Notes under the pieces: model-generated
Told to the model about the DNA's origin: nothing
The model's database searches: none
Seen by the model: only the letters and a program-made list of their open reading frames with translations
In this document: positions 8,178 through 16,275 of the stretch, in pieces
Layout of the letters: each line of letters starts with the position of its first letter
Position numbering within the stretch: position 1 is the first letter of the stretch
Made by a program: the position numbers and the translations under genes
Virus record (IMG/VR): IMGVR_UViG_3300028228_000341
Coordinates: 1-21,551 of that record
DNA: 21,551 nt
Reading direction: 5' to 3' (one strand)
Origin: a virus

Positions 8178-9095
8178 TTAAGATATTGCAATGCCTGTGG
8201 AAGCGATTAAACATGACTGGGTGCCAGCCGCTGGCAAGACTAACTCGATCTTAATCACGCCGCTGGCGTCGTCTCGGCTAGCCTGCATTGTCGTAAGATG
8301 CTTCACGCCTCCGGCTGTGCTAGCGATCTTAACATGCTCAGTGGCAGTATATAGTTCTGTGATTGCACCCGACTTACGTTTCGCAAAATAGATGTCCACT
8401 CCAGTTGATGCCGTAGCACCATTCAGTAGTGCATTTGCTTTTGCAAAATCCTGAGTTGTGATCTCGATTGTCGGGTTCGCCGTCTTGACGAAAACATCAG
8501 TTACGAAAATACCAGCACCCTGTTTTTGCTCCTGCAATTCAATGCCGGTATTGATTGTAATTCCTGTCACCTGATCAATCAGCACGCCATCGATGTAGGC
8601 TTCCGCCAAGATGAATTCCGGCAGCAGAGCGGCAGCCGTTAGGCTAGCTCCAGTTACCACGACAACAGGCGATGTGATGCCGTCAGACGACAAGTGTCTG
8701 CACTCAAGGTCAGCCGTTACTGACTGGCCGATCTGCGCTGAAATTGACGTGATGTAGGTGAATAGATTTGCGACGCTTACAGCCTGATTACTGGCAACTC
8801 CTGAGTTGCATCCGACATGCTCACGAAACGCAAAGATACTGTTCGCTGTGTTGACGCACAGCCCAGCCGAAAGGAATGTGGCTGTGTTTAATCCGAGCAG
8901 GATTTCCAAAGCTGTGGTGGTCAGCGTAGTGCTGTGCGGTGACTCGCCGATGTACTGAGCCTTAGCGCTCACCGTGCCGCTGGCATAGCCTGCCACGATA
9001 GTGTGATTAGTTGAATGGTTGAGGGACGTGATGTTCCCGACGACAACTGGCGTGCTGGCATGAGTACCAAGAACAACATCATGGATTGTGTACAT
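8178..9095 (-). CDS. Major tail tube protein (probable)
   Basis: A 305-residue protein from ATG 9095, with GAGG 8 bases upstream and a 17-base overlap with the previous gene. It is rich in Thr, Ala, Val and Ser with regular alternating strands (VVLGTHASTPVVVGNITSLNHSTNH, HSTTLTTTALEILLGL, EFILAEAYIDGVLIDQVTGITINTG, NPTIEITTQDFAKANALLNG). The domain from about residue 165, with the KSGAITELYTATEHVKI strands, resembles tail-tube beta sandwiches. Size and place, two genes before the tape measure and after the neck genes, match a siphovirus tube protein. No catalytic motif is present. The call rests on context and composition. Confidence 0.78.
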   Translation of the reverse strand: MYTIHDVVLGTHASTPVVVGNITSLNHSTNHTIVAGYASGTVSAKAQYIGESPHSTTLTTTALEILLGLNTATFLSAGLCVNTANSIFAFREHVGCNSGVASNQAVSVANLFTYITSISAQIGQSVTADLECRHLSSDGITSPVVVVTGASLTAAALLPEFILAEAYIDGVLIDQVTGITINTGIELQEQKQGAGIFVTDVFVKTANPTIEITTQDFAKANALLNGATASTGVDIYFAKRKSGAITELYTATEHVKIASTAGGVKHLTTMQASRDDASGVIKIELVLPAAGTQSCLIASTGIAIS

Positions 9096-9561
9096 CAGAA
9101 CCGCCTCGCTTTTTCTTATGAAACTTAGATTGTGTTGATAGCGTGAGCAGTGTTTGTTCCTGCAACTTACCGACTGCTTTTTCTTCTGCTAGCGTGACCT
9201 GCTCAAGTTCAGTGCGAACTTTATCACGCCACTCTGATGTTCTAAATCCGTTTGCCCCGGTCGTTGTAATCATGCGGCCCTGCTTGCTGGTCGCAGTCAC
9301 TCTGGCTCTGGTTAACACGCTGCGCCTCATGGCCCCTGTTAGCACTAGCGGGTTGATGTGCCCGACTTGCTTCTGTTTGTTTTTGTTGTATTTCGAATCA
9401 CGCCGAGCAAACTTCTGACGCCTGATTCTGCCTTCGAATCTCCACTTCAGATTGTCCCGGAACTGCAACGCCGATAGCCGATTGGCCTTACTCTGTATCT
9501 GGTTGATTCCGGTAGCGCTAAGAATACTAGATTCAATTCTCGCCCCCATGATTCCTGTCAT
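9079..9561 (-). CDS. Basic neck or minor tail protein (gp10/gpZ-like position)
   Basis: The frame opens at 9588, but ATG 9561 (MTGIMGARIESS) overlaps the upstream stop as ATGA and is the likely start, giving 160 residues. The protein is very basic: FEGRIRRQKFARRDSKYNKNKQKQ and a C-terminal HKKKRGG. It contains NPLVLTGAMRRSVLTR, which is the kind of segment (LTGxLR.S) seen in HK97 gp10-type and Mu virion morphogenesis proteins. The family likeness is by memory and moderate. It probably acts at the head-tail junction or in tail completion. It is coupled to the tube gene by a 17-base overlap. Confidence 0.78.
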   Translation of the reverse strand: MTGIMGARIESSILSATGINQIQSKANRLSALQFRDNLKWRFEGRIRRQKFARRDSKYNKNKQKQVGHINPLVLTGAMRRSVLTRARVTATSKQGRMITTTGANGFRTSEWRDKVRTELEQVTLAEEKAVGKLQEQTLLTLSTQSKFHKKKRGGSDVHNP

Positions 9562-10043
9562 GCTCGGACCCCCACTGCAAATTCGCAACGCCAGAAATCA
9601 GCGGTCTGTGTGGTGTCATCCGTTGAGTCCATTATCTGCGGCGGATTCGTGATGCTGACCGTTGAAATATTTAGCTTGTCGAGTTGCCCGATTGTGTCCT
9701 CGCGAATGCCGTCGAGTACAGCTTCGCACGCTGCTAAAAAACTAACGTACTGTGCTGATTCCGTGTCATTAGATTCTGCTGAAGGCGTTGGCCGTTCCAG
9801 CCGCAGCAGGATGATTAGATCCGTTTGAAATGTTGATGTTGTAAAGGCTGTTGATTCTAATTCAATCAACGCCAGAACTGCTTTTGCAGAGTGGTCCGTG
9901 GCATAGCCCAGAATCACTTTCAGTCCTGCTGCCGTGGCGTCAACCGTTGTTCGCCCGATGAACTCGTTAAACTCAATTGACGCAGACAGAATGCTCTTCA
10001 GGCAATTCAGCGGCTCCAACATTTGCAGCTTACGAATTGTCAT
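9558..10043 (-). CDS. Tail completion or terminator protein (probable)
   Basis: A 161-residue protein from ATG 10043, overlapping the previous stop as ATGA. It is acidic, with an N-terminal part (MLEPLNCLKSILSAS), a beta core (TDLIILLRLERPTPSAES), a helix (YVSFLAACEAVLDGIREDTIG) and a closing strand (FWRCEFAVGVRA). That layout, with a small ring-forming alpha/beta fold, two helices and a final strand, is common in siphovirus tail terminators such as gpU. Position between the gpFII-like gene and the tube gene agrees. No motif is decisive, so the call is inferred from order, size and secondary-structure pattern. Confidence 0.7.
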   Translation of the reverse strand: MTIRKLQMLEPLNCLKSILSASIEFNEFIGRTTVDATAAGLKVILGYATDHSAKAVLALIELESTAFTTSTFQTDLIILLRLERPTPSAESNDTESAQYVSFLAACEAVLDGIREDTIGQLDKLNISTVSITNPPQIMDSTDDTTQTADFWRCEFAVGVRA

Positions 10044-10393
10044 ATCGGATCAAGCTCCCGAGCATTTGAATATCTCTCAACCGTGTAGACAACAGACAGT
10101 CGCTGCATGCCGTCTTCCGGTATTCCAACTGACTCAACAACACAGCGGTAAAGGTTGCGGACGATGCAGTATTCTTTCGCCGCAACCTTCACTGATGCTG
10201 TTTGGATCCAGATACTGCCGACCACTCTATTGCGATCGCCGGCTCTGAATTCCTGATTCAAATTTTCCATCTCAACAAGACACGAGACGCGACGCTTACC
10301 GCTGGCCGTCACAAATGTAACGTCTTCGGCAAAATCGTCGCTGTTAAGAAACACGCTCGCGACATCGTTAATGATGGTTGACTTGAGAGACAT
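10040..10393 (-). CDS. Head-tail attachment protein, gpFII-like
   Basis: A 117-residue protein from ATG 10393, overlapping the previous stop as TAATG. A short N-terminal helix (MSLKSTIINDVASVFLNSDDFAED) precedes a series of strands (VTFVTASGKRRVSCLVE, GSIWIQTASVKVAAKEYCIV, RNLYRCVVESVGIPEDGMQRLSVVYTVERY). Lambda gpFII is also about 117 residues with a helix followed by a beta barrel of the same order (target strand, small domain, final strand). Position right after the capsid and decoration genes fits. I see no strong sequence identity with lambda gpFII, so the name is based on layout and context. Confidence 0.72.
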   Translation of the reverse strand: MSLKSTIINDVASVFLNSDDFAEDVTFVTASGKRRVSCLVEMENLNQEFRAGDRNRVVGSIWIQTASVKVAAKEYCIVRNLYRCVVESVGIPEDGMQRLSVVYTVERYSNARELDPI

Positions 10394-11070
10394 TAGGCAC
10401 CGTATGCGTAAGTGTATGCGACTTCAACTTTTGCGATCGTGAGCGATGGAACGGCCGTGCCAGATGCCTTTGAAAGCTGAGCGATCAACTGGACATTCTG
10501 GCCGGCTGTGATTGCACTCATGTTAAATGTTGTGCCCGCTGCGACTCGCTCGCCGTCAACGAAAAATCGCACGTCAGCAACGCCCTGCGAAAAGTCAATT
10601 GAGCACTTTTTGTAGACGCTCCCGAGGGTGGCCCCTGTAGCAACATCGTCGTTGTCTGTTGTGCCATCATCCGACTCAACAACAACTGCTGATGTACTGG
10701 TGGCCCCTTCGATTTTGAACAACGCATTGACTGCCACAGCGTCCTCATCATCATTGCGAGCAGAACCCACGCCGAACGAAACAACAGTGGCAGAATCAAC
10801 CCCAGCAACCTGAGCGATGAAATCGACTCGCTGAATTTTAGCGATATCAAACGGCAACACGTCATTGCTGTACAGACAGACGTTTTCCGCTTCACTCGTT
10901 GCCGCCAGCGTCAGCTTTGCTGCACCGCCGTCTTCGGTGATGCACAAATAAGTCGGCGTTCCGGCTGCGCTACTGTCCGCGATCGTCCAGCCGTTTTGAC
11001 CTGGAGTTGTGCTAAAGGCTTGAGCCCGATCGAACATATCAGAGAAGATGTTTGTGCCGCGTGTAATCAT
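10393..11070 (-). CDS. Head decoration or capsid-associated protein (probable)
   Basis: A 225-residue protein from ATG 11070, with AAAGGA 8 bases upstream. It is acidic and beta-rich: SDMFDRAQAFSTTPGQNGW, then FDIAKIQRVDFIAQVAGVDSATVVSFGVGSARN, then VYKKCSIDFSQGVADVRFFVDGERV, with a closing VAYTYAYGA. The FxVDGxxV strand and aromatic GW resemble concanavalin-like jelly rolls found in head decoration and adhesion proteins. It follows the capsid gene by 132 bases and has its own ribosome site, as expected for a protein made in high copy number. Direct evidence is composition and place only. A minor head protein is an alternative. Confidence 0.75.
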   Translation of the reverse strand: MITRGTNIFSDMFDRAQAFSTTPGQNGWTIADSSAAGTPTYLCITEDGGAAKLTLAATSEAENVCLYSNDVLPFDIAKIQRVDFIAQVAGVDSATVVSFGVGSARNDDEDAVAVNALFKIEGATSTSAVVVESDDGTTDNDDVATGATLGSVYKKCSIDFSQGVADVRFFVDGERVAAGTTFNMSAITAGQNVQLIAQLSKASGTAVPSLTIAKVEVAYTYAYGA

Positions 11071-11202
11071 TTCACTGGTCCTTTGGGTGTTGCTGCTTTC
11101 GCAGACTAGGCTATTCGCGGGAAACGCCCCGAGACTCGCTATTCAATGCCGCAAGCCAGCCCCCTCAGGGACTGGCAATTGGCAACTTCAACCGTGCGTC
11201 GA
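11071..11202 (-). other. Intergenic gap after the capsid gene
   Basis: A 132-base gap separates the capsid stop from the next start. On the minus strand it holds the ribosome site AAAGGA of the next gene. It also holds a short hairpin (GCCAG ... CTGGC, about 11154-11176). No T run follows the hairpin on the minus strand, so I do not call it a terminator. I see no convincing promoter. Confidence 0.5.
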
Positions 11203-13389
11203 TTACGCTCCGGCGTGTTTTTGAACGCCCCGATGGTTGAGAGCTTTAGCTCCCACGCTCTGCAAAACGTAGTACGTCATTGCAAGCGTGTGCTCGTCCA
11301 TGACGGTTCGCACTTGAGGTGTTTCCTGACCCTGCAGGAACGTTACCTCAACGGTGTCGATACGTGTTGGATTTGTGAACAGATACCATGCAGTTGTACT
11401 GTCGGCATCCAGCAACGGCTCAATGACTGGAGTCAGCGTGCGAGTGGTGTTGAATACCTGATTGAGATTTGCACTCGGATCATATGCCGAATTCACAAGC
11501 TGCTGAGTTACAGTTTCCAACGCAGACGGAACCACAATATAGCTCGGTGACAGGTTAAGAATGTCCGCACCTTCTGCTTCCTCTGGCGTGTTTTCGCCAC
11601 GCATCTGACGCATCAGATTTGTCAGCAATCCAACACTCGTGACCGATGGAGCACCAGCCCCAGTAGTTAGGTTTTTTCGCTTGCGATTACCAGAGACAGC
11701 TGAGAACAGTGACTTGCCGTCGGATGTCGTTGGATTGCTTGTGACCTGTGACCACGCAACAGCATTCACGGTGCGAGCGGCAGCGTCACCCAGTGACATC
11801 GGGATCCGCGTAAGTGCTGACATGTCGTCATTCACGATTAACTTGTAGCTGAAATCAATACCCATTGAGCGAGCCTCAACAGCATACGATTCCTTAGCGT
11901 CTGCCATGCTGGCTTTCTCAGGGGCAGCAGTGTCATTCCATGCCGGAAGGTTCGGCATTCCGCCGAGTCGCATTCGGTTAATTGCCTTGAAGTCCGGCAC
12001 CGAATCGCCTTGACGCATTGGACCCCGCCATGTGGATGGCACCTCTGAATAACCAACCATCATGGACTTATTGATCGCGTCCAATGTTAGATTCGCGAAG
12101 CTGCCAGTCGTGTGATAGGGATTGTCGCCACGATAGCCACGCACGCCAGCTTTCTCAGGCCCGAACATAGCACACTGTGCAATCTGCTCGCGGGTCAAAC
12201 CTAGTACCGTCACACCCATCGTGCGAACATATTCAGTGGCTAGATCTAATAGCGTTGCATGTCGGAAATCCTCAGCGTCTTTTGACCGGCTGGCGGCTGG
12301 CATGTGTCGCTCAACAGCAGCCTCATTACCATTGACGGCAGACCGGATTGACTTCAACGCCAACGCATCACGGATGCCTGCTTTTAGTCGGTCGACGCCA
12401 GTGGTTCCCACGCGTACGGATGACCCGAACGGGATTTCAGCGGCCGCTTCTTCTTTTTTTGTAGCCAGATGAGTCCTGACGGCAGCGATATTACTTAGCG
12501 TGCGACAGAAGGCTGCTTCGCCCGGCAGATCAGCTAGCTTGCAATGTGCATCGACGTCTGCCTCATAGGCCTCGCGAGCTTCGCGCTCGGCTCGGATAGC
12601 CACCTGAATTGCTTTTGCGATTGCATCCGCATCAATGACTGCTGCCCGTGTCTCTTCCTTTTTTTCTTCCTTCTTTTCCGCAAGCTTGTCGGTGTTTTTT
12701 AGCAGCCATCGCTGAGCGTCATCATCTGACAACTCGGAGTCCATGCCGCGTGATTCGCACAGTGCTCGTAGATCTTCATTCATCACAAAACTTTCTTCAG
12801 TGGGGGCTTGAAAAATTACCGCTGCTGGATCAAGTCCCCGCAGCTTTGCTTGATCGTCGGCACCGATAGGCGTCAACGAAACTTCGCGCAACTTCCAAGA
12901 AGTTGCCACGTTTACAGGACCGCTAAAATCACGGCCGCTAATGTTTTTGGTTTCACCTTTTGGGACGAATACTCTCTTCAGCACCTCGTACCCAACTGAC
13001 ACGTCAGTGATGTGACCATCTCGCACGTCACCTAATGCTGATTCGCCATGAGTTGCACGGCTGAAATGCAGGGTGGCACTTACCTGATTGTCTTGCTCAA
13101 TCACGTCACGAGCGCTGCCTAACTGATCTTTGACGCTGTGGCGATTATGCGAGTCAAGAAACGGAACCTGACGCGATGGCGGCATCTGAACGCCGCTGCT
13201 TAGCAACACCTCAGGAATCATTTCCATTCGCGTCCAGTCTGGCATCTCAACAGGTTGCTCCGTTGAGATCACCGCCTCGACTGTTCGCGTCTCCTCGCTG
13301 AATGTAGACGCTCGTACAGCCAATGACCGGAACGCCATCCCTGCCGCCTCTGACATTCGCTTTTGTATTTTCTGTTTACGCCTTGCCAT
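11203..13389 (-). CDS. Prohead protease / major capsid protein fusion
   Basis: A single frame of 728 residues from ATG 13389, overlapping the portal stop by 14 bases. Residues 20-190 form a prohead protease of the HK97 gp4 (S78) type: LDSHNRHS with candidate His81, TDVSVGY with candidate Ser131, and KLREVSLTPIGADDQAK closing the domain. Residues 195-310 are a charged helical linker (KEEKKEETRAAVID ... AIRAEREAREAYEA) that looks like a scaffold or delta domain. From about residue 320 the sequence looks like a major capsid protein, with LGGMPNLPAWNDT, LIVNDDMSALTRIPM and SYIVVPSALETV, the last resembling Mu gpT-type heads. Such fusions are known in prophages. The protease would cut itself and the scaffold away during head maturation. 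Confidence 0.9.
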   Translation of the reverse strand: MARRKQKIQKRMSEAAGMAFRSLAVRASTFSEETRTVEAVISTEQPVEMPDWTRMEMIPEVLLSSGVQMPPSRQVPFLDSHNRHSVKDQLGSARDVIEQDNQVSATLHFSRATHGESALGDVRDGHITDVSVGYEVLKRVFVPKGETKNISGRDFSGPVNVATSWKLREVSLTPIGADDQAKLRGLDPAAVIFQAPTEESFVMNEDLRALCESRGMDSELSDDDAQRWLLKNTDKLAEKKEEKKEETRAAVIDADAIAKAIQVAIRAEREAREAYEADVDAHCKLADLPGEAAFCRTLSNIAAVRTHLATKKEEAAAEIPFGSSVRVGTTGVDRLKAGIRDALALKSIRSAVNGNEAAVERHMPAASRSKDAEDFRHATLLDLATEYVRTMGVTVLGLTREQIAQCAMFGPEKAGVRGYRGDNPYHTTGSFANLTLDAINKSMMVGYSEVPSTWRGPMRQGDSVPDFKAINRMRLGGMPNLPAWNDTAAPEKASMADAKESYAVEARSMGIDFSYKLIVNDDMSALTRIPMSLGDAAARTVNAVAWSQVTSNPTTSDGKSLFSAVSGNRKRKNLTTGAGAPSVTSVGLLTNLMRQMRGENTPEEAEGADILNLSPSYIVVPSALETVTQQLVNSAYDPSANLNQVFNTTRTLTPVIEPLLDADSTTAWYLFTNPTRIDTVEVTFLQGQETPQVRTVMDEHTLAMTYYVLQSVGAKALNHRGVQKHAGA

Positions 13390-15046
13390 TAGTGGCTACC
13401 TCCGCTGGTGTTTGTGGTTTCGCTGGTGCTGGCTCAGTGGGTGGCACCGGAACAATGTCTGCCGTGTCAACGCCCATGATGTTGTTGATGACTTCTGGCG
13501 GGATGCCTTTTTCCTTAGCGACTGCATACAGTTCAGCCGCGTCATTTAGCACGTCCCGCCAATTGACATTGTTTTTCGCACACTCCATTTGCACGGATGA
13601 TTGGCCGTTCTGTATCCGCTTAGCCGCAGCCTCGACATCAACTTTAGGATTGATCGAAAGTGCGACTGGCCCTTGCCATTTTGCCGCAGAGAAACGACCC
13701 GGTTCCGATTGGAATTCTGCTATGGAAATGACGCCGTCAAAATACCCGTCGATCATTGCTGACCGCAGCACCGTCTCCCATATTGGCTGACAAAACGAAC
13801 TGGCGAACCACTCCTGAATGTCGTTGACCTCGGGCCATGTATCGTTGTCTGCAGATCGCTCAGAACTGAATGAACTGTTGCGGTAGTCGCCTGTGATTGT
13901 GCTCGACTTAATACCTGGCATTCCCGTCGCGATGCCACGCTGCAAGTGCTGCACAAATGCTTCCGGATTCATGTTCGGTTGGTTCGGCGATATCAAATCA
14001 AACGAGCCGTCCTTGCCCTTATTGACAATCATCCCCGGCTGTATTTTGCTGATTGAATTGCCGTCAGTATCTGTTAGATCAGTGCCATCCGCTGATGAAA
14101 CTGAGTCAGGTCCCTGACCTAATCCGAATCGTGCTGCCCCGGTTGGCTTGCTATAGGTGCCAACCACACATGCGGCCATCGCTGTGGCAGTCAATACGTT
14201 GGACTCCAGGTCGTCTGTACGACGAGCACGCAAGATAATCGAAGCCATCCACGGCGTGCCGACTAGCTGGTCGATGTCCTCTTCGATGAATAGGTGACCC
14301 ATCTTTTCAACAGGGATTCTGATGGCGTCTGCGAGTGTATTTGCCCCTGCGTAAATTGGTGCTGACCGGATCCAATATGCAACCCGCTCACCGTCTGCAT
14401 TTAATTCAATGCCCCGCCAGATTGTGTGTCCTGTTGCGATTGACTCGGCTGGAATTTCGCTGTCATCAGCCAGTCGGCAGCTATCAATCATCTGCAGCGT
14501 GAGACTGATTGGCAGGTCGTGCCGTGCCTTTTTTACGGAATCAATTGGCCGCAAACGATAGAAAGTATCGCCTGACAAAATCACGGAACGCAGTGCGAGC
14601 TTTTGCAAGCCGGACATTGTTAAGCCGCCTTGACCCGGCAAACCGCGTGCGTCGAATCCGGAATGCAATGCACCCCAAAGTTTCTTAGCTCGTGCCCGGA
14701 ATTCATTGTGCGGTGTGCCGTCTGCTCGTGTCGCAAGGGACTCCGGCTGCATGCCGCGACCGACAACTTTTGATTCAAGACTGCGGACGATTTTCTTAGC
14801 GCTCGGATTGTTCCGGTATTGGTCCCAACTGTCAGCCCGCAACCGGTCGAGCTGTGATCCAGAGACCTCATTTTCTTTTAGAGCGACGCGTCGTGACGTG
14901 TTCAGCCGGCCGAGTTTGGCCGCATTGTATGGGCCTGTCGATGTGCCGATTAGCTTTTCGATTTGAGACATCGTCGCTCGCGCATGGAATCGGCGGACGC
15001 CAACGCTGGGAGCAAAATAGCCGATGACATGATCAAGCAGATTCAT
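13376..15046 (-). CDS. Portal protein, lambda gpB-like
   Basis: The frame is open to 15280, but ATG 15046 (MNLLDHVIGYFAPSVGVRRFHAR) overlaps the gpW-like stop as ATGA and is the likely start, giving 556 residues. Landmarks of the lambda portal family are SWDQYRNNPSAKKIVRSL near the N-terminus, the LQMIDSCRLADD strand, GHTIWRGIELNADGERVAYWI, KMGHLFIEEDIDQLVGTPWMAS, TGDYRNSSFSSER, and KWQGPVALSINPKVDVEAAA near the end. It is the dodecameric channel for DNA at one vertex of the head and docks the terminase. The Pro/Ala-rich C-terminus (PVPPTEPAPAKPQTP) looks unstructured. The residues before 15046 are out-of-frame sequence. Confidence 0.92.
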   Translation of the reverse strand: MNLLDHVIGYFAPSVGVRRFHARATMSQIEKLIGTSTGPYNAAKLGRLNTSRRVALKENEVSGSQLDRLRADSWDQYRNNPSAKKIVRSLESKVVGRGMQPESLATRADGTPHNEFRARAKKLWGALHSGFDARGLPGQGGLTMSGLQKLALRSVILSGDTFYRLRPIDSVKKARHDLPISLTLQMIDSCRLADDSEIPAESIATGHTIWRGIELNADGERVAYWIRSAPIYAGANTLADAIRIPVEKMGHLFIEEDIDQLVGTPWMASIILRARRTDDLESNVLTATAMAACVVGTYSKPTGAARFGLGQGPDSVSSADGTDLTDTDGNSISKIQPGMIVNKGKDGSFDLISPNQPNMNPEAFVQHLQRGIATGMPGIKSSTITGDYRNSSFSSERSADNDTWPEVNDIQEWFASSFCQPIWETVLRSAMIDGYFDGVISIAEFQSEPGRFSAAKWQGPVALSINPKVDVEAAAKRIQNGQSSVQMECAKNNVNWRDVLNDAAELYAVAKEKGIPPEVINNIMGVDTADIVPVPPTEPAPAKPQTPAEVATNGKA

Positions 15047-15255
15047 GATGCGTCCTCCAATCGCAGGAGGGAAATCATAGAACCGCCGCCGTTGCTGCTG
15101 TTGGAGAGTTCTTCTTTCAATTCTCGCCGCACGGCAAACAGCGTGGCTAGTGATGCCATTTGTTTGGAGCGGCCGGCAGCGGTGTACGACTGAGCTGTCA
15201 GCGTTGAGCTGATGGCAGTTTCGACCTCGGCAAGTATTTCGGCGGTTGTTGACAT
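15043..15255 (-). CDS. gpW-like head-tail joining protein
   Basis: A 70-residue protein from ATG 15255, lying between the terminase side and the portal, the place of gene W in lambda. It begins MSTTAEILAEVETAISSTLTA and continues with the helix ASLATLFAVRRELKEEL. Lambda gpW is 68 residues and has two helices around a short beta hairpin, which fits helix, AQSYTAAGRS hairpin, helix. It closes the head and gives the platform for gpFII. The stop overlaps the portal ATG as ATGA. The region just upstream holds a palindrome and a GGGGCCACCC element. No good ribosome site is visible (TAGGGC only). Confidence 0.8.
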   Translation of the reverse strand: MSTTAEILAEVETAISSTLTAQSYTAAGRSKQMASLATLFAVRRELKEELSNSSNGGGSMISLLRLEDAS

Positions 15256-15287
15256 GCCCTACATTGTGTACGGATGTCAAGAAAACG

Positions 15288-15315
15288 CATTACCAGTGTT
15301 ACCAGACTGGCAATG
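15288..15315. promoter_or_regulatory. Imperfect palindrome before the head operon, possible operator
   Basis: Plus-strand arms CATTACCAGT (15288-15297) and ACTGGCAATG (15306-15315) match as an inverted repeat at 9 of 10 positions, with an 8-base centre. Inside it TTACCAG is repeated directly at 15290 and 15299, a period of 9 bases. It lies about 35 bases upstream of the gpW-like start and about 25 bases downstream of the regulator terminator. I see no good -35/-10 pair here, so an activator-dependent promoter or an operator is plausible. This is inference. Confidence 0.45.
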
Positions 15316-15337
15316 GGTGGCCCCTGTTTATCGGCGC

Positions 15338-15371
15338 AAAAAAAGGCAGCACGGATTACGTGCTGCCTTTT
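15338..15371 (-). terminator. Intrinsic terminator after the hybrid regulator gene
   Basis: A perfect 13-bp stem, AAAAGGCAGCACG (15341-15353) with CGTGCTGCCTTTT (15359-15371), encloses a 5-base loop. It starts 11 bases after the regulator stop. Reading on the minus strand the stem is followed by seven T (15338-15344), as expected for a rho-independent terminator. On the plus strand only four T follow, so it could act weakly in the other direction. The hairpin core is shared with the terminator at 16319-16354. Confidence 0.88.
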
Positions 15372-15381
15372 AGTGTTTGTT

Positions 15382-16275
15382 TCATTTCGGCAACTTCAGT
15401 AACTCGATTCCAATTTCTTTCAGTTTCTGGCGGACGCACGCTATCCAATACTGCTTGACCTCTAACTTTTGCAACTCGCCCTCGCTGCTGTTTGCTAAAT
15501 CCTTAACCGTCTCAAATCCAATTTCTCGCAAGTCTTTTTCCATGTATGCGGGCAACTGTAAAAAGGAAATCGGTTCCTTGCCAGCTGCTGTAAGCGGTTG
15601 TGATCCTTCTATTTCGGCCAACGACAAACTGACATAGTGCCGCAATCTCCTTAACGCCTTGTCTCGCCAAGCCCCAATGTTGTGCGATTTCGTCCCAAGC
15701 TCTGTCGCCAGCTGCGGTATTGTTTTCAAGTCCCCGAACCCGAACAGTCCGCTGATGATTATTCGCTCTGTCTTTGTGAGCATGTGCAAGTTTCGCTCAA
15801 TTGCTTCTATCTGCAATTCTTTTTCGCCGTCCGGTTCAGTGTACTTCAGTAAACGTTCACGCGTCGCTGACGCATAGCTCAGCATTGCCGCTTCTTTCCA
15901 GTTGTACACCTTTTCCATCGACTTCGGAGCATTCAGGAACTCATGGTTTTTGCGTAGAACGTCCGGCCATAATTCCTCCCATGTCTTGCCTGTTAACTGA
16001 TACAACTTGGCTTCAGTTGCTGCAATGCGTTCCTCTGTCCAACCCCGTGCCGCTTCATTCGGTGGGCAGTATTTTAGGTTAATCCATTTACCAATCGCTG
16101 CATCAGAGATCCCCAAGTGCTTAGCCAAGGCCGACGCGCTGCCAACGACCTTAGCCGCCTCATGCAACGCCGCGTGCTTTATTTGCACTACTGCCGTAAT
16201 TCCGATTCCTAAATCTGTGCTCTGCTGATCTGTATCATCGTCTCTAATTACTGTGATTCCGTGCAGTTCAGACAT
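15382..16275 (-). CDS. Hybrid transcription regulator: HTH, sigma region 4-like and alpha-CTD-like domains
   Basis: From ATG 16275 (297 residues), with AGAGGTGA 5 bases upstream; the frame also opens at GTG 16284. Three parts can be seen. Residues 37-80 form a Cro/YdaS-like HTH (HEAAKVVGSASALAKHLGISDAAIGKWI). Residues 150-212 resemble sigma70 region 4: LQIEAIERNLHMLTKTERIII, GLFGFGDLKTIPQLATELG, then AWRDKALRRLRH. Residues 245-293 resemble the RNA polymerase alpha-CTD HhH fold (KDLREIGFETVKDLANSSEGEL ... VRQKLKEIGIEL). Sigma regions 2 and 3 are missing, so it is not a normal sigma factor. A DNA-binding factor that contacts RNA polymerase, controlling the adjacent head operon, is my inference. 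Terminators bound it on both sides. I cannot name a described family. Confidence 0.82.
   Translation of the reverse strand: MSELHGITVIRDDDTDQQSTDLGIGITAVVQIKHAALHEAAKVVGSASALAKHLGISDAAIGKWINLKYCPPNEAARGWTEERIAATEAKLYQLTGKTWEELWPDVLRKNHEFLNAPKSMEKVYNWKEAAMLSYASATRERLLKYTEPDGEKELQIEAIERNLHMLTKTERIIISGLFGFGDLKTIPQLATELGTKSHNIGAWRDKALRRLRHYVSLSLAEIEGSQPLTAAGKEPISFLQLPAYMEKDLREIGFETVKDLANSSEGELQKLEVKQYWIACVRQKLKEIGIELLKLPK

Noticed and set aside
8165-8191. TTG 8191 as start of the gene before the tape measure
   Set aside because: It would overlap the tail-tube stop and has no ribosome site; ATG 8164 has GAGG at good spacing.
9562-9588. Start at 9588 for the basic neck protein
   Set aside because: ATG 9561 overlaps the previous stop as ATGA, the rule in this operon, and the extra nine residues read like a shadow of the upstream gene.
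11154-11176. Hairpin GCCAG ... CTGGC after the capsid gene as a terminator
   Set aside because: The stem is short, with mismatches, and no T run follows on the minus strand.
15252-15280. TTGACA at 15275-15280 (minus strand) as a -35 for the gpW gene
   Set aside because: At 17 bases spacing the -10 would be GCATGT, which covers the start codon itself and does not resemble TATAAT.
15047-15280. N-terminal extension of the portal frame up to 15280
   Set aside because: The sequence is basic and unlike a portal, it overlaps the gpW-like gene, and ATG 15046 overlaps the gpW stop as ATGA.
15382-16275. Regulator as an ordinary sigma factor
   Set aside because: No region 2 or 3-like sequence for -10 recognition or core binding is visible, and the first domain is a Cro/YdaS-like HTH.
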